The notes beneath the pieces are model-generated. The model was not told the origin of the DNA. It did no database searches and saw only the letters and a program-made list of their open reading frames with translations. Positions 48,635 through 60,440 of a stretch of 64,000 bases of DNA are shown here, one piece after another; the stretch's first letter is position 1; every line of letters starts with the position of its first letter. The stretch covers positions 124,001 through 188,000 of the forward strand of contig JAVGVS010000281.1 in assembly GCA_032718565.1 (NCBI GenBank), read 5' to 3'. This DNA comes from Distichodus sexfasciatus (taxonomy: Eukaryota > Chordata > Actinopteri > Characiformes > Distichodontidae). A program made the translations under genes and the position numbers.

Positions 48635-48960
48635 CACAGACTGCCTGATCCAGACTCACACTCCAGGTCTTCACAACAACCTCTTATTATCAGATCCGAT
48701 TCACCTTAGCTTGTTTTCCGATTCACCTTAGAGTTTTAGCTTGTCACGCCCTTGACTTCTGCTACTCACAGCGAGTTGTTCTAGTTGTTTCCTTTCTTTC
48801 CGAAGTATTGTTATGCCTCTGACTGCATATTGAGCACAATCCCGATCTACATTATCATGTACTGAGCATCGTTTTGTATTTCTGTTTTTGCAGTCTGAAT
48901 TGGATTTGTTTGTTCTGCAGACTGTTTTAAATAGAATTCAACTGTGCGTGCTTTACAACA
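48635..48960 (+). repeat. LTR-like dispersed repeat, copy 3 of 4
   Basis: Shares GATTCACCTTAG, TATTGTTATGCCTCTGACTG, TGAGCACAAT and CGTTTTGTATTTCTG with the other copies. Contains a TGTCACGCCC word at 48740. Confidence 0.4.
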
Positions 48961-48984
48961 CCAATTTTGCAAGGGTAAGAGATT

Positions 48985-49222
48985 ATTTGCCTTCGTGAAA
49001 ATGGCGCAGCACATTACAACGAAATGTGACCTCTGCATTTGACCCATCTATGAAGGAGAAGTGGGCAGCTGATGTGTAGCACCCGGAGAGCAGTGCTTGG
49101 GACGGTACCCTTTTCATGAGTATCTCAGTGTTACCTTTAGTGGTCCAGGACTTGAACCGGCAACCTTCCAATCATGGGCCAGATCCCTAATTGTTATGAT
49201 ACCAAGTGCTCTATTCCCCCAT
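48985..49222 (-). repeat. tRNA-derived SINE, family A, copy 7 (near full length)
   Basis: Best preserved diverged copy. Minus strand has a GGGGGAATAGAG head, TTGCCGGTTCAAGTCCTGG B-box region, TACTCATGAAAAGGGTACC, CAAGCACTGCTCTCCGGGTG, GGGTCAAATGCAGAGGTCAC and an AGGCAAATAATC tail. Confidence 0.8.
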
Positions 49223-49370
49223 GTAAGACCCATTTGGAAATAAAGACTGTGCTTCACATATTCCTATGCTCATCTGTCATTTGTATACAATATGATCGAG
49301 ATCTTCACTTTTGTCAGGTCCCTAAGGTTGGGATAACAGGAGAATGAGCAGTTTTTTTGAGATTATAATT

Positions 49371-49505
49371 ATTTACATTTATTGAATTAAGTAGATGCAT
49401 TTATCTCAAGCAATTTTATATTTCCTAATTTTAGTGCTGGCAGTAGAATAGAGTTGAATTTAAACCTTCAGCCTCTTGGTATGGCAGAGCAACAGCACCA
49501 TCTGA
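49371..49505 (-). repeat. tRNA-derived SINE, family D
   Basis: Minus strand starts TGGTGCTGTTGCTCTGCC, has GGTTTAAATTCAACTC at the B-box position, and ends with a TTGAGATAAATGCATCTACT tail related to the GGATAAGNGCATCTGC tail of other copies. Confidence 0.5.
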
Positions 49506-50557
49506 CACTTAAGACTAAAAGACAACACTACCTGAAGATTGTATAATGCAATCAGTTAATGTTATTGTAGGTTCCCACTTAAATAAAAGATGGAAAAGCC
49601 ACACAAATATGCTTTTAGAACAGTAGTTAAAATCTTGTAATTTAAAAGTAATGATTTATTGCATACTGGTTGGGTACAGATTGAAAACCTGCAAGCAAAC
49701 AGACTACTTAATGCTAGATGATGCCAGATGGAGCCATGACTTGCCTCAGGATGATACTCCCTGTTGTATAAAAAGAAAAGTTAACAGCATTAAAGGTTTA
49801 AATTACACAGCAGAGACCCAAAACGTGACCACACCACAAATTAAAAAAAATTTCATCCTAGGCCAACACAGCAAGCCCACTATGGATAACAAAAAAAAAA
49901 AAATCTGCTAGAAACAAAGAAAAAGAAATAGCAACATTATTACAACGTGATTACAAAATTAAGGTCTGAAATAGGATTAAAAACAAATAGAGAAAAAATA
50001 TCCATGGTGATTAAACACTCCTAATTTAATTGTTGAACGCAAATAGTGGTTACCTTGCACAACACACTTCTGCTACCTAAAATGCACAGGATTATGCTAC
50101 TCACAGCAGGTCCATAACCATGAGTGCTTGAAGAAAAAATCAATTAATTAAGCCCAAGAACAAAATACAACCAATCACATTTAAATACAGCGAAATATCT
50201 GATGAAGTTATATAAAAGCCTGAATAAATACAGGAAATAGCACCAAACACACATCTTTGTTCTGATAACATAAATGGTAAAAGTAGTCTGTGTTAAGTTT
50301 GCTCACTATCCACTCTCCATAAACTAATCAAAGAAAGGTGAACATACTTACAGAGTCAAACAAAAGACTTTTCCTCTTGCACAGGTAAATGTCTAAAAGC
50401 TACTAAAACACTGTGCTAGCAAGGCTAAATGCTAACAAACAGGAAATTAGGCCATTTTTCTATGGTGGCCTTAGAGAGACAAACTAGCTCAAATCAGAAC
50501 ACAGAGCATGTCTGCCATACTGAAGGCACAAACCAAACTAAGAAAAACATTAGTACT
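49506..50557. other. AT-rich unique sequence, nothing recognised
   Basis: Several A runs (for example 49889-49902). No coding or RNA features seen. Confidence 0.5.
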
Positions 50558-51102
50558 CTGGAGCACACTGAGTGCTCTGGAGAACCTTTTTTATGGTGTA
50601 GAACCTTTTTATGCTGTTTAAGTTTCTTTGGAGAACTGGATGCCAAAAAAAAGAGTTCTTAAAGAGTTTTCACTTTCTTTGAAGTGCTTTGAAGAACGCT
50701 ATATGTTAAAGTATGACCTTAATGAGTACTTCCCTATGCTTAACCTACTGATTTATGTGTGGATGTGTGCAGAAATTATTATTATGGTGCAATTTTTAAT
50801 GCCACTGCATTTTAGAGAGATCAGTTATTGCAATTCATATTAAGTAATTGATAACTTGACTCAGTTAAGTTTTACCAAACACTACATTTGAACAAATTCA
50901 ACAAAATACATATTGCACATAATGAACACAACAACAAAGATACAAACACAATTTACACTAAATTCTGCATGATCACTTTATGATAAATGGTTCTGCCAAG
51001 AACCAATGGGTAAAAGGGTCTGTGTAGAACCAAAGAAGGTTTCCCGATGGCATCACTGTGAAGAACCACTTTTGGTTCTATTATTTTTAAGAGTGTACCA
51101 TA
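50558..51102. mobile_element. Remnant of a short DNA element with GAACC/GGTTC repeats
   Basis: Right end TTTTTAAGAGTGTACC and repeated GAACC...AAGAACCAATGG/TTTGGTTC text resemble a short-element family common in fish (ends ACACTCTTAAAAATAA). The left end does not show the matching terminus, so the copy is truncated or rearranged. Confidence 0.42.
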
Positions 51103-51229
51103 AAAACTAAATGGGACCGCCTATTGAAGTTAAGTTTTATAGTTAAGTTTGAGTCTTCTAATGTTTTTCTTCTAAATTTGTATTATGTGTAATCTCTGTT
51201 TATATCTTTCTATATTTTATATTCTACGC

Positions 51230-51326
51230 ACCATGGGGGGAGGGGCTGGGTGAAACGGCATTTCAATACACTGTATACCATGTAAATTGTTGTATTGACA
51301 ATAAATCCCTCTTGAATCTTGAATCT
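51230..51326 (+). repeat. LINE 3'-end fragment with TTGAATCT tail
   Basis: GGGGCTGGGTGAAACGGCAT, then TTGTATTGACAATAAATCCC and two TTGAATCT units. This is the typical 3' end of L2/CR1-type fish LINEs with a short tandem tail instead of poly(A). Confidence 0.55.
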
Positions 51327-51395
51327 AAGTGAGTGATTATTTGTCATTGTGAACACACCACAGCACAGCACACAGTGCACCACAACCAAATGTGA
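51327..51395 (-). repeat. tRNA-derived SINE, family A, copy 8 (tail)
   Basis: GATTATTTGTCATTGTGAAC, CACCACAGCACAGCAC and CACCACAACCAAATGTGA match the family tail in reverse. Cut off by the hAT-like element starting at 51396. Confidence 0.72.
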
Positions 51396-52932
51396 CAGTG
51401 TTGTATAGTAACAAAGTAATAATACTCCACTACTGTACTCAAGTATGTTTTGGGAGTATCTGCACTTTACTTGAGTTTTTTTTTTTTTTCAACTTCACTT
51501 TTACTTCAGTACATTTTCAAATTTAATTGTATACTTTTATACAGTTACTCGTTAGAAAAATCAAATTAGATTTGGTGTTTGCTCTGCCGCTCTTAGTTTA
51601 GGTGACCGCAACAAAAGCTTGAGGAAGCTGACTTGTCATTGGTCTATGAATCACGTAATGCGACGTGCGTTGGTGTTCTGTAAAATCTTAAGGCTTTGAA
51701 GACATTGTTTATGTTTCGAGGTGCCAAAGCTTAAGCTTCATAGTTTATTTTAGATTATTCAAAAATTCTGACAGATTTTTTTTTTATAACAGCAATAGCC
51801 TACTCTTGTTTAGGTTTTCAAAGCCCTGTTTTTGAAGTCTGTGATTTGGCAACATTTTTCTTTACCATGCTTTAAAATGTTGAGTAAACGTTCTAATATT
51901 AAAAGTTTAGACAGCGCATGGATTAAAGTTTTCCATCGCTATGACGGATTTCCGTCAACTGAGTGCACTACAGGTTAATAACGAGATTGATGCAGATCCG
52001 AAGGGAAAAAAATGGGGGCAGCCAAAGGAAAGGATGTCTTTTTCTTTGGTTTAATAACGATTTAATTATTCTTCCTAAAAATAAAAATAAACATTATGGT
52101 TTCAACAGTTCGCTTAAACATTGACGGCTGCGGAGTAACCTACAGGCTGCACACTATTTCCCGTTGCTTATTTAAGATGCCAAACTTCATAGTAAGCAGA
52201 AAATAATTCCCCAGCATTTAGTGCCACTTCAGTCTCAAAGGCTTTTAATGTCCCAAAACAAAGACGAGATCTGCAAAAGGGTGAATGGCATGGGCTTCTT
52301 GTTGCCTTGCGTATCCATTAATAATAATAATAATAATAATAGGGCATAATAATAGGCTAGTAGTAGTATATTTTACCTTTTCAAAAAAGATCGCAATAGA
52401 ACGTATATATGATTGGAAGTCAGTGGTGTGTCATGAAGTGTCTCATTCGCTAATAGTAGCTAAAAAAGGTCGGATAACAGTGGAGAAAACCCATTGCTTA
52501 AACAGATAAACCAAAACTCCGAAGCTCAAGATTCAGGACAGTGGCTCTGGTGTGGCAAGTTCTGTGAGAGCTTATGCTCCGTTAAAAATAAATAAATAAC
52601 AGCATGGCCGAGGTGGTATGGGCCCGATTTGGTTAAAAAAAAAAAATAAATAAATAAATAAAAATTTCAGTCAGATGATTTTTTTTTTTTTGCTTTAATC
52701 CATGACAGTGTTCTGTTTTTATTAACATTTACTTGCACTTGTACGTTCATTACTCACGTACAGTTAGTTATAGATTACTTGTAATACTTAAGTACAGTAT
52801 ATACTAGATACTTTAAGACTTTTACTTGAGTGGAATTCTAGTTGGTGACTTAAACTTTTATCAAAGTAAATTTTGGGGAGGATATCTGTACTTATACTTA
52901 AGTGTGACTTTCGGGTACTTTATACAAGACTG
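51396..52932. mobile_element. Non-autonomous hAT-like DNA element, 1.5 kb
   Basis: Left end CAGTGTTGTATAGTAACAAA and reverse complement of right end CAGTCTTGTATAAAGTACCC are related inverted termini. Both are followed inward by ACTTAAGTA/TACTCAAGTA-type words, as in common fish hAT elements. No transposase frame exists. The expected 8-bp duplication is not found (AAATGTGA left, CATGGGAG right), so the right flank may have been lost. Interior holds (AAT)n at 52320-52341 and an AAAT run at 52646-52664. Confidence 0.6.
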
Positions 52933-53584
52933 CATGGGAGGCGCCAGGGAAGCAGAACGGTCCCTAATTGATTAGCAACCAATCGGCCCAACTTCATATT
53001 CTTATCCTATTTGGTATATTTATTTTCAAGAACATTAGCAGCACTTGATGCGACTTAAGGTTTACAAGTTTGCCAATTCAGTATAATGTAAATGTATAAC
53101 ATGCAGTGAAAAGTTAAAGATTGAAATGTTTTTGTATAAACACTTCTTGTTGAAGTGTGATGTAACAGTTGTAAACACTAAATTCCAATGTGAAGCTTGA
53201 ACTTAAACTGACCAGAGTTTGAGAGTTGGAATGGAACTTCCTGAGTGTATGTCTTACTTTGTTAAATAAAGACCTTCTTATATTCACTATTTGCTCACAG
53301 GGATCATCCATCTCACCAGACACTAACACCAGGGTGGGATTCACATGGAAAAATCAACATGTCACAACCAATACATAGCAATATTATCATACTGTCAAGT
53401 CCCAAGATCCTCCCTTTTCTCTTTCTCCCTCTTTCTAGCATCGTGTTGCATATATATTTCTCATTGCATCTATGCATATGCATGAAAAGTATCTTTCTTT
53501 CACTTTAATTCTTTAATTCTGACCCTCTTACCTATTATCTTGTCTCCTGTTTTTCCCTACTCTCTGTGCGCTTTTACCATTTTC
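52933..53584. other. Unique sequence, nothing recognised
   Basis: No exon or repeat seen. The 76-codon minus frame at 53114-53344 is unsupported. Confidence 0.5.
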
Positions 53585-53601
53585 CTCTCTCTCTCTGTCT
53601 C

Positions 53602-53632
<31 letters not shown>
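53585..53632. repeat. (TC)n microsatellite with GTCT interruptions
   Basis: About 24 CT units broken twice by G. Confidence 0.95.
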
Positions 53633-54440
53633 GATCAGTCTTATTTCTTAATGAGGTGTAAAACAAAAACAAATTTGCCCATTGAAACATTCCCGTGCAT
53701 TAACACCCTTATCACCCACTCACACATTTCAGATTAAAGGCAGATAGTGTGAAAAATCGGAAGGTATTTTCTGTTATTAAATAAATGCCTGGAAATTACA
53801 TGTGAAAATGATTTTATTTGCCTCTCTGGGGCGTGCTCCAAATAGTTATGAAGTAACAAGATGAATATTTAAACCTCCTGCACCGTGATGAATTCATCAC
53901 GTTATATTACACCATGTTTGTTTTGATTAAACCCTCATATTATTACCTTCTTTTATTACCATCTATTACCGAGTAATTACCTATTTATTACAGTTGAGCT
54001 CAGGGTTTCTATATTTTTGTCTTGAAATTTTTATGAGTTTATTTTGTGCTGGGTCTCTGTGTCAGGATTCTTGAGGAAGCATCAGACATTTTGTCATAAG
54101 ATACATGGACTTGCACTGGTGGAACTTTACCATGGCAACAAAGGCCGGGATACAAAAGTGAGGTATACAACAAAACACTGGAGAGGGGATTCAATCCGAA
54201 ACAGTCAGAGATTTAAGGCTGGAACTTCAGTTCCCATTAGGTCACTGCACTCGAATCCATTAGGCAGGTCAATACTCGGGCCCGGAGTGTTATATCTATT
54301 TTTGGGCCGGCCTTTCTGCTATACACCTGGAAACTTGCCATCGATTGGCCTGTGTTTCTCCAGTAGGGATCTCATTATATCGGCCTTCCCTGAACAGTAA
54401 GGACATGTGCCAGTGTGTTTACTTTGCCTTACGCCCGACA
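53633..54440. other. Unique sequence, nothing firm
   Basis: 54044-54400 has an open frame of 118 codons without protein-like features. It runs into the GC-rich tandem pair at 54441. Confidence 0.42.
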
Positions 54441-54528
54441 GATTGGTGCTGAACAGGTCCGGTGGCCACCTGCCATGTGTAGCGGATTGGTGCTGAATGG
54501 CCCCGGTGGCCACCTGCCACGCTGATCC
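54441..54528 (+). repeat. Two tandem 44-bp units
   Basis: GATTGGTGCTGAACAGGTCC and GATTGGTGCTGAATGGCCCC begin the two units, each followed by GGTGGCCACCTGCCA. They differ at a few positions. Confidence 0.85.
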
Positions 54529-54849
54529 AACAAAGGCCACGTCTCCCCTTTTAATTTGATAGTTTACCATTTCTTCTCTCCGTTCCTTCTATTGGTGTAT
54601 AGTTGTCTAGATCTTTTGTAGCAGCGTAAAACCTGCAGAATCATAATTACTGCATTATATGAGTTTTGACTGCAAATTTGGCCTCAAAAAACAAACATGG
54701 TCTATAATCTTATCACCAATGTTGGGTGAAGTTACTTTTGAATGGTAGCTTTTTAAGGTACAAGCTACTTATATTATGAAATCTACTTCTAATATGAAAA
54801 TAATATAAAAATCTAAAGTACAAAATTCATACCTTATCATAGCATCGGT
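54529..54849. other. Short gap with a possible hAT end
   Basis: ATGTTGGGTGAAGTTACTTT at 54719 resembles the end of short hAT elements, followed by AGCTTTTTAAGG and CAAGCTACTT words. No partner end seen. Confidence 0.3.
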
Positions 54850-55275
54850 GAGGATTCAGTCTGAATCCAGAAGGGAGTCTCTTCTCCAGATAAACTGCCT
54901 GATTGAGATTCACATTTTTTACCTGTCATGGCTTTGCCTTTCTATATCTAGAGTAGTGTTTTCAGTTTATCTTTGCAAAATATTGCTATGTATTTCACTG
55001 CATGCTGAGCGATTTTCTGTCCTGCTTGCCTGGGTATCAAACCTTTTTTTATGTTTTTGGCCATCTCTCAGGTTTTGCCCTACAATTTGGAATTGGTTTA
55101 TACTTTCTGGCTTGTGAGCTCTCTGGCTGTTTGTTGAATTACTTATGTGCCAGCTGTATTTTTTCTTTTGTATACTTTGTGGACATTCTATAATGGTCTG
55201 AAACTTTACCTGTTTAAATGACTATTTTTTGTAACCCCTTTGCCCTAATAAAGGCTGTTGTTTTTTAATTCTGTG
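54850..55275 (+). repeat. LTR-like dispersed repeat, copy 4 of 4
   Basis: Longest copy: AATCCAGAAGGGAGTCTC, GATTGAGATTCACAT, ATATTGCTATGTATTTCACT, GGTTTTGCCCTACAATTTGG and CCCTAATAAAGGCTGTTG. The terminal AATAAAGG matches copy 1. Confidence 0.45.
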
Positions 55276-55311
55276 CTTTTGTTCATCTGGCAATAGTTAC
55301 AATTGTTAAAG

Positions 55312-55436
55312 AGTTGGCCCTGTGATCAGAAGTTTGAAAGCCTCGTTTCAGAAATGGTACTTGTGAGAAAGGTGCACTGTTCCTCGCACACTGGTAGAGC
55401 TGCATTCACAATGGCAAATAATCATTCATTTAAAAG
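55312..55436 (+). repeat. tRNA-derived SINE, family A, copy 9 (internally deleted)
   Basis: GAGTTGGCCCTGTGATCAGA head text, AAATGGTACTTGTGAGAAAG body and CACAATGGCAAATAATCATT tail, with the middle removed. It abuts the truncated end of the Tc1 remnant. Confidence 0.55.
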
Positions 55437-56699
55437 TATCATTATCAGACTGAAGAGGTTGTGCCACCTTTAGCAGCAACAACTGCAATTAAGCGTTTGC
55501 GATAACTGGCAGTGAGTCTTTCACTTCGCTGTTGAGGAATTTTGGCCCACTCATCTTTGCAGAATTGTTTTAATTCAGCCATATTGGAGGGTTTCCGAAC
55601 ATGAACTGCCTTTTCAAGGTCATGCCACAGCATCTCAATAGGACTCAGGTGCAGAATTTGACTAGGCCACTCCGTGTTCATGTGTTTTGGATCGTTGTCC
55701 TGCTGCAGAACTCAAGTATGCTTTAGCTTGAGGTCACAAACTGATGGCCACACATTGTCCTTCAGGATTTTTTGGTAGAGAGCAGAATTCATGGTTCCAT
55801 CAATCACAGCAAGTCATCCAGGTTCTGAAGCAGCAAAGCAGTCCCAGACCATCACACTACCACCACCATGTTTGACTGTTGGCATGATGTTCTTTTTCTG
55901 AAATGCTGTGTTACTTTTACATCAGATGTAATGGGATGCATGCCATCCAAAAAGTTTAACTTTTGTTTTGTCAGGCCACAGAATATTGTCCCAAAAGACT
56001 TGGGGTTCATCAAGGTGTTTTTTGGCAAAAGTGAGACGAGCCTTTATGTTCTTTTTGGTCAGCAGTGGTTTTCACCTTGGAACTCTGCCATGCAGGCTAT
56101 TTTTGCCTAGTCTATTTCTTGTGGTTGAGTCATGAACACTGACCTTAACTAAGGCAGGTGAGTCCTGCAGTTTTTAGATGTTGTTCTGGGTTCTTTTGTG
56201 ACCTCTTGGATGAGTCGTCACTGCGCTCTTGGAGTCATTTTTGTAGGCCCGCCACTCCTAGGAAGGTTCACCACTGTTTCATGTTTTCTCTATTTGTGAA
56301 TAATGGCCCTCACCATGGTTCACTGGAGTCCCAACGCTTTAGAAATGGCTTTGTAGCCTTTTCCAGAATGATAGATGTCAATTACTAGTAATTGTACTAG
56401 TAATCAGGTCTGGGTGTGGTTGGTGAAATTGCACTCAGATTTCCAAAAAATGTGATTAACCACTGTTACTTTATGATTTTACAAGGGGGGCAATTACTTT
56501 TTCACATAGGGCCATGTAGGTTTGGATAGTTCTTTTCCTTAATAAATAAAATTATCCCTTAAAAACTGCCTTTTGTGTTTACTTGGGTTATCTTTGTCTA
56601 ATATTTATATTTGTTTGATAATCTGAAACATTTGTCACAAGTGTGACAAAACAAAAAAATGAGAAATCAGGAAGGGGCAAATAATTTTTCACAGCACTG
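55437..56699 (-). mobile_element. Dead Tc1-like transposon, one end lost
   Basis: The 5' terminus (relative to the transposase) is intact on the plus-strand right side: CAGTGCTGTGAAAAATTATT on the minus strand, ending at a TA (56700-56701). The opposite terminus is missing at about 55437. Coding sequence between them is broken. Terminus sequence differs from the intact Tc1 at 28380-30010, so it belongs to another Tc1 subfamily. Confidence 0.85.
55445..56400 (-). pseudogene. Tc1-like transposase pseudogene
   Basis: Near 56290-56395 the minus strand encodes a helix-turn-helix-like HSGKGYKAISKALG stretch followed by an internal stop. Near 55645-55710 it retains QQDNDPKH, the second catalytic aspartate region, then jumps over about 20 codons to WPSQ and SPIEMLWHDLEKAV with the catalytic glutamate. 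The C-terminus ends AVVAAKGGTTSSV near 55445. The WSDET region and much of the centre are degraded. It is not functional. Confidence 0.85.
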
Positions 56700-56881
<182 letters not shown>

Positions 56882-58040
56882 CTTCAATTTTTTCTGTCTT
56901 CTTGCCACAAACTAAAAAACATATGGAATTATCTATAGCCTCACATAAACACCTAAATCGCAAATCACCACTCAACTCACATACGCACTGAAACCTAACA
57001 GCAGAGGTCGAGCGTGATCAGAGTTTTTCATGAGCAGTGGATGGGTTTAAATATGACACCTCCTTCTCCAGGAGAAACATCACCAGTGTTTGATCGCTGA
57101 GGTCTTTATTTATTAATCACGAGACTGTCCTGTTTAAAGAGCCACTAAGGGCTTATGACCCTAAATCCCTCTGGCTTCCACATCACTCCATCCAAACCCT
57201 ATGAACGAATTACAGGAAATGACTTAGGGGGAACAGCACCATGTATGAACCATCCACCACTGTTGAGAGTCAAACTGCATAAACACCATTGCCCCTCATG
57301 ATGACAAGGTAATAATAATTATACAGCTACACCTAGTTCAGATACAAACATGTCCCTATAAAGCCACTAAAATTTACAAATGCCTTTGAGGAGAATGTCA
57401 GGTTGTTACAACCACCCCAAAACCTGCCCACACACAGTGTTTATTTACACAGTGTACACAGTGGTTATTTTAGTGTTTTCTCCACAATGGAACCTGAGCA
57501 ATTTAACCTGGCCACTTGCTCTCATACATTATGAAGCACGTAGGTGTGCGTAGGTGGAGGTCGTATATGGTACACTCACCCCTCAGAGTTCAAATTTGCA
57601 CTCTGTGCATTAAAACTCACATTCCTCTCACTCCACACACCTAAGCCCATAAAGACAATTCAGTGTGAGTGATTAAATTATCATATATACAAATTTAATG
57701 TGCATTAAAAATTAAATGGAATTCTGCAATAGATGACCATCAAAGCTATACATTGAAATTAGCACTGCTAAATTACATTCACTTATGCCTTAAACTACTC
57801 TCTCAAGCCTACTAATGCTGTTCCTCAGTTCTACCCTGTTACACTGTTCTCCCTTCTGCAATCCTGCTGTCACGATCACTTCAGCTTCTCTTTTAACTAC
57901 CAGTGGCCAACTCATCTTGTGTTTCCTGTTTAGTTTCGTTAACCTTGACGTTTGGTTGAGTTTGGATGGATTTATTATTAAGAATGTATTGAAGGCTTGT
58001 TCCTTCATCTTGTTCCTGTCCTGCTGCTGCAAGTCCATTT
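56882..58040. other. Unique sequence, LTR-like at its end
   Basis: 57830-58040 has TGTCACGATCAC and TTTCCTGTTTAGTTTCG text resembling the plus-strand LTR-like blocks. The remainder is unremarkable, with no gene. Confidence 0.42.
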
Positions 58041-58092
58041 ACATTTACAGTACATGTATGGCATTTGGCAGATGCACTTATCCAGACTTATG
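58041..58092 (-). repeat. SINE tail, family D
   Basis: ATTTGGCAGATGCACTTATC followed by CAGACTTATG is the reverse of the GATAAGNGCATCTGCCAAAT tail. Confidence 0.55.
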
Positions 58093-58096
58093 TCAT

Positions 58097-58115
58097 AATA
58101 ATAATAATAATAATA
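58097..58115. repeat. Short (AAT)n
   Basis: Six AAT units following the SINE tail. Confidence 0.9.
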
Positions 58116-58189
58116 TCAGCAGAAACCTAAATGAAGATTTTAACACACATTTAAGAGCAATGCTGATGCAAAGGCAAAGCAAAGGCTGA

Positions 58190-58400
58190 TGGCCACAGGC
58201 ACGTAAGCAGACTTCATATACAGATCCAAATCATCAGGCAAAAAGCAAGGTCAAAACAACAAACAAACAGGGTCAAAATACTAAGAGCCAGAGAATAATC
58301 CAAATCCAGATCAGCTGGAAAAGGGGAATCAAGGCTTGAGGCAAATCGGGGTCAAAACCAAAACAGAAAATTGTAATAATAATGCTCAGGAAGACAAGTA
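58190..58400 (-). repeat. LTR-like dispersed fragment
   Basis: Minus strand has TTTTGACCCCGATTTGCC, GGATTATTCTCTGGCTCTTA and TTTTGACCTTGCTTTTTGCC, similar to the block at 9335-9600. Confidence 0.3.
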
Positions 58401-59048
58401 CAGGAATGAGGGCAATACTTTATGAAGTAGAATTTAAAAGTAAAATATTTATTGCTGTCTATAAGAGATTAGGAATCAGTTGACTGATCCTATAGATATT
58501 TTTCAAGATTTAGGTTGGAACTTTGGAACGAAGCCTAAATTTTCTGTTTTATGCAACAATGGATTTTATACCTACATTATTTAAGATGTTATTTATAAAA
58601 CTCTTGAATCAGCTCTTGAAGGATTTGCATTGACTGCCCATAATGCCTGCTACATTTCCGTCTTTTCATATAATAGTGCTTGAGAGACTGTGCTGGTACT
58701 TATATCATAATGTTTTTCCTATTCATAATGATTTCTTTCATGGTCTGTCTACAAGTAGTTGATATATTTTTCAATAATTGATATTATATGATTTCACCTC
58801 CACTGCTCTGATAATCAGGTACAGACAGATATCGAGGTTTGTTCTGTGGTGGGATTCACAAGAACAAGAAAGAAGGTCATAACCCCAGACATGTCATTTT
58901 TTCAAGTAACAAACTGGTTTATTTGTGCTATATCTTTATTAAACTAAGGTCCATGTACTCCTTTGATGACCACCAAAAAGCTTCATATATATATGGTGGT
59001 CATATATCATATTGTTCATATATCATATAAATTTGACATAAAGCAGCA

Positions 59049-59052
<4 letters not shown>
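58401..59052. other. Unique AT-rich sequence
   Basis: Nothing recognised. Confidence 0.5.

Positions 59053-59081
<29 letters not shown>
59053..59081. repeat. (TC)n microsatellite
   Basis: About 14 pure CT units. Confidence 0.95.
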
Positions 59082-59087
<6 letters not shown>

Positions 59088-59265
59088 TTTAATAATTTTA
59101 ATAATTAATGATTAATTCTCTCTTTATGCCTCTGATATTCTGAAATCAGTAACAAATGAAACTCAGTGATCACTCCACCCAAAGCTGGTAATGTGGCTAA
59201 CTTTGAATGAAAGCCAGTTTTATCACGTTAAGCATGTGACTTATGCTAAATGTTTACCTGTGTGA

Positions 59266-59268
<3 letters not shown>

Positions 59269-59301
<33 letters not shown>
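59269..59301. repeat. (TG)n microsatellite
   Basis: About 16 TG units. Confidence 0.95.
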
Positions 59302-59304
<3 letters not shown>

Positions 59305-60440
59305 AACACTCATGCGTTCAATGCGTGTTGACAGTGACTGACACTCAGGTTCATTAACGATAACCCCACAGCTGTTTAAAATTATGCCAAAAATGTCTTT
59401 TCCAATTGAAATATAAAACGGATTATTCTGAATTATACTTCTCATGCCACAGTTTGACAAACTAAAGGTGTTTATTAGAAACTAGGCATGTGACGGTTAC
59501 TGGTTTCAAGGTATCCCTCAGTTTAATGTGGTGACACCATTATGGAAGAAGCTGAAAAAAAGGTAGAATCTGATGAATACTGCCGAGCATTTTTTAACTT
59601 GCCTTTGCCCATAGGATTATTCAAAATTCTGGACACTTCTGAACAAAACTAGCTGTTTAGTACATTTGCTGTTCAAGTTTTTTTTCTCACACAAAGCCTC
59701 ATTTGTCTCTTGCTGATTTATAATTCTTGTTCATGCGAGTGCGAGCCAGTGCAAACGTTTGTCAAAAATAATGCGGATACAGAGACAAAGCCCTGATAAA
59801 TATGGAGACCTTAACGCATTTACTTTTCTCTATGTTTAACAGCATTAGTATAAATGCCATGTGTTAATGTGTTAAGTATAAATCATATTATATATGTTGC
59901 TCAAACATAAAAAAGATTCTGTTCAATGAAAAAAATGCCATAAATCCATGCTGTTATTACTTAAACATTCTAAATGCCACTGAACGTTTCCCTGAATTCA
60001 CAAAGAAACATAAATGCACCAAATGAACACTAACTTTTATAAAAAAACATAAGTAAGCAGAATAATGAGGTTTTGCTTCCAAATCATTTTCCATATACTG
60101 TATGTAGGAATTGGGTGCAGTAGGAGAAGTAGTTTTGGATATTTTTCCTATAAGCTGACTTCTGTAAATTCATTATTATCTTAATAAATAAATAATGGCT
60201 CCTATAATTCTTATATTTTAAAATCCACATTTGTGTGAGTAGTTTCATTAAAAATGCTCAGATTTACAGTATCTCATACACCATGTAATTACATGAACAG
60301 TTTTACTAGCATTTATTTTTCACATTTCTCTGATAGCTCTCATTTTTGAAGCAGGAAAATTCAGTAATATTGTTCAAGTCCTGAATCAATATTGAAGTCA
60401 CACCTTCCTGTGCAGCAGAGTCAGGCAGTCAGGCAAAACG
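59302..60440. other. Unique AT-rich sequence
   Basis: No exon, repeat family or RNA recognised. Confidence 0.5.
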
